NCBI GenBank assembly: GCA_021464525.1
Contig: JADRCO010001217.1
Coordinates: 1-21,260, forward strand
Direction of reading: 5' to 3'
DNA: 21,260 nucleotides
DNA from: Rhizophagus sp. LPA8_4_AMF
Lineage: Eukaryota > Glomeromycota > Glomeromycetes > Glomerales > Glomeraceae
The translations under genes and the position numbers were made by a program. Below the pieces are notes generated by a model. That model saw only the letters and a program-made list of their open reading frames with translations. It had not been told where the DNA came from and ran no database searches. Below are positions 1 through 8,534 of this stretch, piece after piece. How positions within the stretch are numbered: the stretch's first letter is position 1; each line of letters begins with the position of its first letter.

Positions 1-221
1 ATATCTCAATTTTCATACTGCTGTAGTATTGGAATTAATATTTGTAGTAATTTTAGAATGTAGTAAATTAAATAAAGTTATTTACTTTAGCTTATATAAT
101 ATTTTATGCCTATTTTATATTAAAAACTAATAAATTAATTGAAAAAAATTTCATATTGATATAAAGATTTTTGTATTATTATTAATTTTAAAATTTATTT
201 ATAAATATTTTAATGAACAAA

Positions 222-395
222 ATTTGTATATAATTTGTACAAAATCTGTACAAAATTTGTATAAAAGTTGTATAATACAGAAATTATACAAGTACAGAAT
301 ATTTTATTTTTTGGTATATTTTCTGTATCTGAATTGTATAGAATTTGTACAGAATTCATACAGATGATATTTTTTGTACAAATTCTGAATTTCAA
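222..395. repeat. AT-rich degenerate minisatellite (TTGTACAAAAT-like units)
   Basis: The motif tTTGTACAAAAT and its variants (TTGTATAAAA, CTGTACAAAAT, TTGTATAATA) recur about every 11-13 bases from 222 to 290. They return around 335-390 with TTGTACAGAATTC and TTTGTACAAATTC. The unit is itself nearly palindromic around TGTACA, so the tract reads alike on both strands. It produces a 61-codon open frame on the minus strand made only of recurring Tyr/Asn/Phe-rich units, which I take as repeat-driven and not a gene. Confidence 0.5.
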
Positions 396-489
396 TTTTT
401 TATAGAGCTAACTGTACATACTAATACACCATGATGCAGTCTAAACTACACTAATCCCTAATACCTTCATGCTATTGGTTGTAGTGTCT

Positions 490-600
490 GCAGTATAATT
501 TTTTTTGAAACAGGAGCTACCTGAAATTAAACCTACGACCTCACCATAATCAGGCTTCATAAGGAATACCGCACTAGGTGACTGTGATGGCTAGTTACAA
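490..600 (-). repeat. tRNA-derived SINE-like copy A
   Basis: On the minus strand a block reads like the tRNA-related head of a SINE. A degenerate B box GGTTTAATTTC (complement of 523-533) is preceded by GTGAGGTCGTA, as in a tRNA T-arm. An A-box-like TAGCCATCACAGTCACC lies further upstream (complement of about 577-593). The segment GATTATGGTGAGGTCGTAGG is closely matched by the plus-strand copy at 755-850. Mismatches in the arms rule out a working tRNA. Family assignment is inference from promoter-box spacing and the existence of two related copies. Confidence 0.5.
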
Positions 601-754
601 AAATTGAAATATTTCAGTTTTGAAGTTCTAAAATCAAAATTAAAGTTAAAATTAATTAAAATTATATCATATCACATGATTTTAAATAATTAAAATTTTA
701 AATTATGATAACTCTATTAATATCAGTGTTACAAATATGAAATACAAGGGTTGA

Positions 755-850
755 TTATCTTTAGTTCATTGGTTAGTCTATAAGTCTTCTCATATAATCT
801 GATTATAGTGAGGTCACAAGTTCAATTTTACTAATCACGAAAATTATAAA
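755..850 (+). repeat. tRNA-derived SINE-like copy B
   Basis: Plus-strand block with an A-box-like TAGTTCATTGG at 762-772 and a B-box-like AGTTCAATTTT at 819-829. The preceding GATTATAGTGAGGTCACAAG matches copy A (490-600, opposite strand), mostly with transition differences. The A-to-B spacing of about 57 bases is longer than in a plain tRNA, as is common in tRNA-derived SINEs. No anticodon arm with a believable fold is visible, so this is a repeat and not a tRNA gene. Confidence 0.5.
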
Positions 851-1210
851 AATTTTACTGCAAATACTTCTACTAATAGTGTAAAGGTATAGAGATTAAT
901 AATAATGAATTGCATCATAATATATTAGTATATATGGTTAGGCAATATATTTTAATAAAGAGTTATGAGTCTCTTTAATGTTTTCTATGAGGCTATTGAT
1001 AGGTTTCTAGTCCTATCATTAGGGTCATTATTTGAATTATACCTTAAGGGTAAGCTTTTATCTAAGTAGTTATTCAATGATATCACTTGAGAATTCAATA
1101 TAGCTTAAATAATCCTTATATATGGTAAAATTTTGGGTGTAATATCTTTATAGTAGTTGGCCTTTTGTTAAACCTTAGATAGACTAAAATGTTTATGAAC
1201 TAATGATGTA
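851..1210. other. Gene-free AT-rich spacer
   Basis: No open frame of useful length and no recognisable relic. The only structure I see is a short hairpin, TGATAGG...CCTATCA, near 997-1018. Confidence 0.5.
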
Positions 1211-1381
1211 CAGTCAACTCTCTATATAGTGAACTCTCGATATAGTGAATTTAAGTACACTTATAATTAATTTACCCTCGTTATAGCAAAATAACCAATC
1301 AAATTGCTTAAAATCGTCATTATAGCCTTATAATGAAGTTGAAGTTCAGAACCTAGAGTTCGTTATATAGAAGGTTGACTG
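1211..1381. mobile_element. MITE with pogo/Tc1-type ends (171 bp)
   Basis: Left end 1211-1235 begins CAGTCAACTCTCTATATAG. The complement of the right end, 1357-1381, begins CAGTCAACCTTCTATATAA. The 25-bp arms match at 21 positions, and all four mismatches are transitions. TA dinucleotides flank the element at 1209-1210 and 1382-1383, as expected for a TA target duplication of the Tc1/mariner/pogo superfamily. The interior is too short to code for anything, so it must have been mobilised in trans. The CAGTCAAC...TATA end resembles Tigger-like elements, and a Tigger-like transposase relic lies in this window at 4328-5245, but I cannot show that they belong together. Confidence 0.7.
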
Positions 1382-1539
1382 TAGTAAGATAAAAATGGAA
1401 TTTAACTTCCCATTGGTTAAGCCTTGGTTAGTAATTTCTGGTGTGCAAATACTATTTTAAGGTGATTAGTCTAGACTTTCTGCTGGTCTTTCTATTCTGA
1501 TAGTCACTAGCTAATATATTACTAAAGAATACACAACTA

Positions 1540-1986
1540 TAGGACTGGGAAATCTTATAATAAAGGTTACTGTTACATAGTAAAATGATGGGTTTGCTTA
1601 AATTAATAATAATTTTGCTTAAGTAATTAATTTATAAATCTGTAATGTTTATTCAGAAAAGTCTGAAGAATAAAATGAATCATAAATTGTTCTTGTAAAA
1701 TCAATATTAACTGAGATCATTAAATTTTCCGAAAAAAATTTTATAATAATGCGAACCACTTTTTAAAAAATTTATTAATTATGCGAACCACCCTTTTGTG
1801 TTACACAGGATATATAGTAGTCCACATTAAGTGTATAAAAAGACACATTTAACTCTAAACTTAAGATTATAAAGCTAGTCTGCACATTCTGGCTTCATTA
1901 AAAATTGTTTATATTGAAAATTTAATGTACTTTACTAGTGTTGTCAGATGCTACAGTAACCTTTATTATAAGATTTCCCGATCCTA
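1540..1986. mobile_element. 447-bp MITE with 39-bp terminal inverted repeats
   Basis: The arms 1540-1578 and 1948-1986 are inverted copies matching at 35 of 39 positions. The outer end is TAGGACTGGGAAATC on the left and TAGGATCGGGAAATC on the complement of the right. The shared core CTTATAATAAAGGTTACTGT follows. A 6-bp direct repeat, CAACTA, lies immediately outside both ends (1534-1539 and 1987-1992) and looks like the target-site duplication. The interior has no coding capacity but carries two copies of ATGCGAACCAC (about 1749 and 1783). Superfamily is not certain: the TAGG end suggests hAT, but hAT normally duplicates 8 bp. Confidence 0.75.
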
Positions 1987-2714
1987 CAACTATACTATCA
2001 ATGCTAAGTAATTATAAATTATAGTAGTTTTTGAGTAAGTCTTAATACTTAATATAGTAGTTAGAATTTAGAAAGGTATCTAAATAGTGTTTTTATATCA
2101 TTAAAAGTTCTCTGTACTGTATTTATTCAAGTAAAATAAATATAGGTAAAAGATAAGTAGAAGAGTAAGTGCCTTCTTGGAACTTGACCTATAACAGTTT
2201 TAGGCTGGAGATATATAGAGGGAACTGTCTATTATAATAGGTAATCCTGATGTAAAGGTACTTAACTAGACCTTTAAGCAAGATTTTATAACCTTTAACT
2301 GTAAAATAACTAATATAAGTATGAAATATATATCATTCAAATCCTTTTAATAAGACGAATCAAATGCTGACTGGTACTAAAGTTATTGAAATCCAATCAC
2401 TAGATACTGAGATTGTAAACTAAATGTTCAAATCTTTAAGTAAGAATAGAATGATCAATACTGATACTATGAATATAATCATATAGCCATTTGATTTACT
2501 ATAAGTAGAGTTTTCAAATGACTATAAGTCATTAGATTCTGATCACTAAATGCTAAGATATCTTTAATACATTTATTATTAAATTTTAATAATTATAAAT
2601 AATTATTCAATATCTAATTTGACTATTTTACTTTTAGGAAGATAAAGTCAAAGTAATTTAGATTATTTTAACTATTCTAAAGATTAAAATTAACCTAATT
2701 TCAACTTCATATAT
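1987..2714. other. Gene-free AT-rich spacer
   Basis: No gene. Around 2320-2400 there is a segment (AAGACGAATC, then GAAATCCAATCACTAGA) that resembles the complement of 5371-5440, suggesting fragments of one dispersed repeat. No complete element boundaries are visible. Confidence 0.4.
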
Positions 2715-2880
2715 AATTCTAATCCTAATTTTAACTAATCCTAAATTTAACTTATCCTACTCTTAACTCTAACTAATCCTAAATTAACTTACCTTAATCC
2801 TAACCCTAACTAATCTTAAACCAGTTTATCTTTAACTAATCTTAAACCAACTTACCTTTACTTAATTCTAACTAATTATT
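2715..2880. repeat. Degenerate telomere-like tract (CCCTAA variants)
   Basis: A run of CTAA-type words: TTCTAA, TCCTAA (several), TCTTAA and one exact CCCTAA at 2804-2809. They are linked by AACTAA and AACTTA spacers. Near the end, a 26-bp unit starting AACTAATCTTAAACC at 2808 is repeated at 2834. The words differ from the canonical fungal telomere hexamer CCCTAA mainly by C-to-T changes. It could be an old interstitial telomeric insertion that has decayed, or an unrelated minisatellite. Confidence 0.4.
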
Positions 2881-4061
2881 TATTTGATCTAGTAATATTT
2901 TAATCAATATTAATTAATGTATCTAAAATGTAAAATATTTAGCCCATTGATTGGTACTTAATTAAATATAATACAGTTCTTAAATATGATGAAGCTTCTG
3001 AAAAATTTATATATAATACTTCAAATTGTACTTCAAAGATTGTTTCAAATAGAGTATTATAACAGAAAAAAAATTTTGTTTGAAATTCTGTAAATTTAAA
3101 ACCAAGTGGCTGTATAAAATGTTTCTTAATATTTTGAATAATATGAATATGTAGTGCAAATATTGAGTAAATGGAAAATAGTTTTAATTGCTAGACCTAA
3201 TCCAGTATTACATCTGAATAAATTGTTAATGGTTGTAAATTATTTACTATTTTTAAAAGATTTTTAAGAATCCACATATAGAATGATATTGTCTTATCAG
3301 ATATTAATGTTTGAGCTATTAATCTTGATTGATGATGTGCATTAACTCCTACAAATAAGTATAATAACATTCAAAACTTATTAGTTTAAACTATATTGTC
3401 TGTTAAAATAATATCATGATATTTTAAATAAAAAGTTTATTGATATGAAATTATTCAAAATAAATGATAAATCAATTTTTAATACAATGATAAATATAAA
3501 TCATATGGAATCATTTTTTTTAAGTTCTTGCAATTTTTTTAGAAGATTTAATGCATTATTTTCAGGATTTTATTTAGAATTTTTTGTATCTCCTTTTTAA
3601 AAATACTAAATAGCATTAACTAGATTTTTATCTAAAACAATTCATCTTTAAATTCACCAATATAAAGTAATTGTTTCAAAATATTAATCAATTTTACAAA
3701 TTGTATTCGCATAAAATTCAATCTTATTCATAATATTTTAAGGAAGTTATTTGTATACATTAGCAAATTTAATAGTTTCAGAATTGAGTGAATGACTATA
3801 ATATGTAAAATTTATTTTAATAATAGTTAGTCCTGATGATTGAAACATCTAATATATATTGATAAAACAAGTGCAATCTGTCTTAACTAATTCTCTATTA
3901 CATTATTTTGAAGGGTTAAGTGCTATTTTCTTTAACTGAAATTTTCAAGCATGTTTACATTCAAATACATATTTGTATACTTCCCTATTTTTATTAGAAT
4001 ACTTGTCTTAAATTTAACATATAAAGCCAATCTTTTATCTATAAGTTAACAAAACCAAATA
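2881..4061. other. Gene-free AT-rich region
   Basis: No supportable gene. A short minus-strand open stretch near 3508-3570 (Asn/Leu/Lys-rich, ending in a stop) looks like decayed coding sequence, but I cannot identify it. The rest is homopolymer-rich AT sequence. Confidence 0.4.
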
Positions 4062-4158
4062 CAGTTAACTCTAAATATAATAAACCTTCTGTTTCAGAAG
4101 ATTTAGTTTAGTATAAAATAAGTTTGCTATATAATACTTTCATTTTTATACTAAACTG
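4062..4158. mobile_element. Possible decayed second copy of the pogo-type MITE
   Basis: The left edge CAGTTAACTCTAAATATAA (from 4062) resembles the end of the MITE at 1211 (CAGTCAACTCTCTATATAG), with several C-to-T or G-to-A changes. An inverted CAGTTTAGTATAAAA is at the right edge (complement of about 4144-4158). A TA precedes the left edge, but the right flank is TT, so the target duplication is not supported. Could be coincidence in AT-rich DNA. Confidence 0.25.
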
Positions 4159-4327
4159 TTTAATTTATAAAATTATCCAATAAAAATACACTATTTTACA
4201 ATTATTTATTTATTATTATTATATTATATATAAATATATTATATACAAGAATTTATTATTTAGTATTATTGTAAAAGTAATTATAAATATCAGCTTATTT
4301 CAAATTTTCCATAATTAGTAATTTATT

Positions 4328-5245
4328 TCATTTATGTAATACTTTTAAAACTTTTAATTCATTGTTTATTTTACTAAATTCTGGCTTTTGCTCATATAAA
4401 AATCTCATTATTTTATTTGCAACATCATCTACTTTTACTACTTCTGCTAAATTAACTTTTTTCAATACAGATAAAAATTCATCTTCATCTACTAAAAGAT
4501 CCTCTTCTTTATCTGTATTTAATATAATATTAATTATTTCATGATCAGTAAGTACTCCTTCTGGTATTTTATCATCTATATGAAGATACTTATATGAATA
4601 AAGATTACTTTTTGGAAGCTAAACAATTAGTATATTGAGTTCTTTAATTTTTTTATCTAGATTAGAAATTTAACATGTACAATAATTTACATTAATAAAA
4701 TTGTAATAATTTATATATATATTTTGTTATATCATACCTATCAGTAGAGTTTAGATCTGTTGTTTGAACAGATATTAATAATTTGGATGATCATCCAGAT
4801 TTATAGATAGGGATTCGCAAATTTAAATGGTTTAGCAAATAGTCATTAAGCCAATGATTGTCTATAATGACAGAATTTTAAAAATTTATTTTTATAATAA
4901 TGTAGTAATTGATTTAAAAATTAATATTTAATGGATATCTGGATAATAGATATCCAAAGTGTAATTTATGTATAATGAATCTATTGCTATATATAAAATT
5001 AAAATAAATTTTATGAATGAAATATCAATTCTGCAAAGAATATATATTTCACAATTTTTTGTTTCAAATACTTATTTGTAACTGTAAATTACGATTTTAT
5101 TGAAAATTCAAATGGATAACAAATCTAAACTTTACCTATCAGAAATTTCTAAATCATAATCTTCAGAAATTTCTTCAACTTCATTATTTGATGAAAGAAT
5201 ACCTGTTTTTTGTGATTGTTTGAGATGATACCATAGATAGGACCC
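4328..5245 (-). pseudogene. Tigger/pogo-type transposase C-terminal relic, interrupted by a MITE
   Basis: Two minus-strand pieces read like the C-terminal tail of a Tigger/pogo (DDE_1, Tc1/mariner superfamily) transposase. The upstream piece (about 5245-5135) contains WYHLKQSQKTGILSS, matching the family pattern of a CW..TGIL core after the catalytic domain, followed by an acidic stretch. The downstream piece (about 4670-4328) has a NLDKKIKELN segment, then one in-frame TAG. It continues with YLHIDDKIPEGVLTDHEII, an acidic run, and a helix with RFLYEQ before its stop at 4328-4330. That order (D-E-rich linker, LTDEEI motif, final F-EQQ helix) is familiar from Tigger-like proteins. The DDE catalytic core is absent from the window. 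The intervening 390 bp is a separate hAT-like MITE. Family call is from recognition of motifs, not from alignment. Confidence 0.6.
4745..5134. mobile_element. hAT-like MITE (390 bp) nested in the transposase relic
   Basis: The terminal inverted repeats are TAGAGTTTAGATCTGTTGT (4745-4763) and, as complement of 5116-5134, TAAAGTTTAGATTTGTTAT. They match at 16 of 19 positions, and all three mismatches are transitions. The 8-bp direct repeat CCTATCAG flanks the element at 4737-4744 and 5135-5142. An 8-bp duplication with a TARAG-type terminus is the hallmark of the hAT superfamily. The interior contains a 9-bp perfect inverted repeat (TGGATATCT 4932-4940, AGATATCCA 4948-4956) and no coding frame. 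A hAT transposase relic is nearby at 5925-6508, but relatedness is not shown. Confidence 0.75.
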
Positions 5246-5924
5246 TGAACATCTCTTATACAACTCACATTTGAGTTTGCATAAAATTTATATGTAAATT
5301 CTGGCTAAAATTGCATATTACAGGAATATTTTCAAAATTTCTTATTCTATATGCCTATATATTTAAGCTATTCAGTGATTGGATTTTTACAATCTTATAC
5401 TTGTTGGATTCGTCTCAGTGGTCATATTTCATATTCAAATATCTAACAATTTTACTAATAATTTTTTTAAAATAAAATCTATATAAAATCTTGATTACAA
5501 ATAATATATTTACTATAAATTTTAGACATAATTTTAAATTTAATTATCTGTAAAAAAAATAAAAACTTTTCTTGTTTTATATTCTATATTAATATAGATG
5601 CCAAGTATAATCCCAAATTTGTTCCTACCAAAATTGATTTTTGTGGAATGGCTATTATCAAAAAAGGATATAATCAATATATTTGTTTTGGCTAGAATTA
5701 TGATTTTCAGCTGGAATTACCAGATTCATCTAAAATTATAAATTAATTGATCAGATTTATGAATTTAGCTGAAATTATAATTTTGACAGAATTTTGGATT
5801 TCAGATTTTTGTCAAATCAATTGATTTTAGGGCTATCTTTAGAAAGCTTTAAAGTGATAATTATAATTTATAAAACTCAAGTAGTAATTAAATGAAATAT
5901 ATTTTTAACAATTATTTTAAGCAG
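5246..5924. other. Gene-free region with repeat fragments
   Basis: No gene. The complement of 5371-5440 resembles 2320-2400 (shared GACGAATC and AAATCCAATCACT words). A plus-strand open stretch around 5595-5695 (reads KYNPKFVPTKIDFCG) ends at a stop and may be a scrap of a decayed element, unidentified. Confidence 0.35.
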
Positions 5925-6508
5925 TTTGATAAATCACTTCATATTCTAGTATTTTTTGATTATAGATACAAGAACATATCTTATAAAAATATGATATGAA
6001 AGGATATATTACAGCCAATTCAGTCAATTCAGCCAATTCAAAAGGTAATGGCAAATTATGGTAAAACATTACCATCACCACCACCTCCTCCTTTTCAAAA
6101 TCTTTCTCCACAACATCAACTTACTAGTTTGCCAACAAATGAAATATGAAAATATTTTCAGGATTTATTCATGCCTATTGAAATTCAGCATTCAGCAACC
6201 AATAGTTATGAATGAATTAGATATTTATTTTGATTTTCATCTTTCTAGTGATAATGTAATGCCTTTAGACTGGTAGAAAATTCATACAACTGAGTTTGCA
6301 GTGTTGGCAAAAATGGCATGTGATTATTTAATTGTAATATCAATATCAGTTCCTTCTTTTCGATTACTAAAAACAAATTACTCATACACGAAATAGGTTA
6401 ACTATTCAATTACTAGCTAAATTAAAAATATATGTTAGCAGATATATTTTGCGTGACACTGAAGTATATCATGAGGTTTATAACGTTCATATGACACTGA
6501 ACGTCTGA
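5925..6508 (+). pseudogene. hAT transposase C-terminal relic
   Basis: Plus-strand reading with several stops and at least two frameshifts. A FFDYRYKNISYK segment near 5955-5990 corresponds to the family's L-DPRYK motif. A Pro-rich linker (KTLPSPPPPPFQNL) follows, then ELDIYFDF and DNVMPLDW. After an in-frame TAG comes TEFAVLAKMACDYL and ISISVPSFR, then, in another frame, ITHTRNRLTIQLLAKLK. This order (ELDxYL, DPLDWW, FPxLAxMARDYL, SVPSERxFS, LITxxRNRL) is that of the hAT dimerisation domain (Dimer_Tnp_hAT). Stops at about 6147 and 6274 and the frame jump after VPSFR show that it is dead. The upstream catalytic part is not recognisable here. Confidence 0.7.
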
Positions 6509-6757
6509 ACAATCTTCTGCAAAATCCCTTCATAACATATGCTTTTGTGTTATCACTATTTACTTATAGGGTAGATTATGTTGCAACTATCCACTTTTTC
6601 ACATTTTTCTCAAATATTTGAAAACTTTTGCAAAAAATAACTGAACAGTAAATGGTTATTTAACTTCTTAATTTATTATTTTATATATATAATTTTACAT
6701 GTTAAAGGAAAAAATACATAACTGAAAATGATGATTTGATTCTAGTTAAGAATTGGG

Positions 6758-8534
6758 TTAATTTTTATGGACCTTATTAATTACTCCGCAATATCTTTTA
6801 GTTAATTCATTTATATTCCCAATAATTACCGTATGTGGATCCCATTCAAATCTAATTGGCACAAACAAATTCTTCCGACATTTTATGAAATTTTCAACTC
6901 CTTTACAAGAAACAGTCCAGCCTTTACCTATTATTAGTTTTCTCAAAGCTACAGGTTGTTTTCTTGTAAGTTCTCTTAGTATATTATCAAAACTTTTCAA
7001 GTCTTTATTTGAAGTGAAAGAATTATAGTTGTTGCATTGAAAATGTAATTTCTGAAGTCTTTTACAAGAATCTAAAAATATCCATAATGCTACTACATCA
7101 TTTGATCCAATAGGTCCTTCATAAGAAACAAGTTTTCTATTATTTCTAGCTAGAGAGTTTATCCATGTCATTGAATAATCAGGGTCATGCAATTTACACC
7201 CTTGAATTTTAAGATGCGTTAATTCTTTGGAATTTTTTATAAATTTGCAAAGATTTTTCAAATAAGTTTCTGAAAATAAAGAAATAATAAAAAATTTTTT
7301 TAGCTTTTTTAAGGAAACCTCTGATAAGTCTTGAAAGTTTTTTTGAGAAATATCTCCCACATAATTCGTAATATACAATTCTTCTAGATTTTCAAAGTAA
7401 TTCAATTCCTTTAGAGATGATAAATGAATGTTTTTTAACGTAAGTCGAATTACAGTTTTAGCCTTATATAATAACGCACTAAATATTTCATTATCCCAAG
7501 TATATTCATTTTTTGTTTCATGCCGATTTAGTCTTATAGAAGGTGTATCAACAAGTGTGAGCGATTTTATATTGATTTGATTACTAATTAATCTAGCTGT
7601 ATGTTTAATATCCTGAGATGGACATATTTCCAATGTATTAATTTTATAACAAATTGTTGAAAGAATTTCAAATAATCTTGGCATTGTTGTCCATATTTTA
7701 CCAAATGTAAAGATTTTGACATTAGCTAAAGAAATTTTTGCACTAGGTACATTTCTTATAGCAGATGTTAAAGATCCTGAAGTATAACTTTCGCTATTGA
7801 CGTTTAACCCATATATTGTTGGTGTTGATCTAAGAATATGTTCTAATAATATTTGACTGATAATTGTAACTTTCTTTCGTAAGTCCGGACTCTCTTCACT
7901 GATATAATATCCTGCATTGTGTTGAACCCACTTTGTTAAATGCCATTCCAAGCTGCGAATTCTTATATGTCTTACAAATTTGGCATAATTGAATAATGTT
8001 TTTCTAGGCACTATAAGGATGCCAATCTTCCTTTCAATTGTATTTAAATGATATTGTGGTAATGATTCAAGAAATATTGAAATCATTTGAATTTTTTCAT
8101 TACCTGGTAATTGAAAGCTTTTTTTGTATCTCCAAGAATCACGCCATAAGATGCTCATTGCAATTTTACACCATTCTCTATTAACTAATGCACAGGCAAA
8201 TAAAGTAGCAGGATCATTGTCAAGGAACTCCAAGATATTTATAATACAATCAAGATTAAGTAAGGATGAATGACATATTAATCTGCCTTGGTTGAATCTT
8301 TATAATTACAACAATTAAGAACTTTGATAAAACGAAAAGGTTTGAAATAAATAAAATTCCAAAGAAATAATATAATAATTACCTCTCAAGATACCATGGA
8401 ACATGTGTGGTTTTAAGCAACATCATTTTTTGTGGTCTAATCCTAACAATCATGTCTTGAAGTGTGTAAATCATAGAATGATCAAGAGTTATCTTTGAAT
8501 CTAAAATTGGTGCGTCAACTTGGGTTGCACTCAT
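6758..8534 (-). CDS. F-box protein, probably leucine-rich-repeat type (two exons)
   Basis: Likely a substrate adaptor of an SCF ubiquitin ligase, in cytosol or nucleus. The main exon (8282-6758) opens directly into an F-box: LDCIINILEFLDNDPATLFA, then CALVNREWCKIAMSILWRDSW. About 390 residues follow with irregular Leu-rich repeats (TLEICPS, SLTLVDTPS, IRLTLKNIHLSSLKELN, LTHLKIQGCKL, LQKLHFQCN), the layout of the expanded F-box families of Glomeromycotina. This exon has no in-frame ATG ahead of the F-box. A clean acceptor (AAGGCAG, ending at 8283) joins in phase to a donor at 8382 (AG|GTAATT) of an upstream exon with a start at 8534, giving a model of 558 residues (exons 8534-8383 and 8282-6758, intron 100 bp). 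The first 50 residues are not recognised. Frame also stays open past 8534 to an acceptor-like TTCTCAG at 8552, so a further 5' exon is possible. Substrate unknown. Confidence 0.75.

Noticed and set aside
210..395. 61-codon minus-strand open frame
   Set aside because: Generated by the TTGTACAAAAT minisatellite; residues are repetitive and no gene signals flank it.
755..850. Functional tRNA gene
   Set aside because: A and B boxes are degenerate, spacing is too long and no cloverleaf can be drawn; better explained as a tRNA-derived SINE.
4362..4544. 60-codon plus-strand open frame
   Set aside because: Antisense shadow of the Tigger-type transposase tail, whose minus-strand reading carries recognisable motifs.
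5917..6111. 64-codon minus-strand open frame
   Set aside because: Antisense of the hAT transposase relic, which reads meaningfully on the plus strand.
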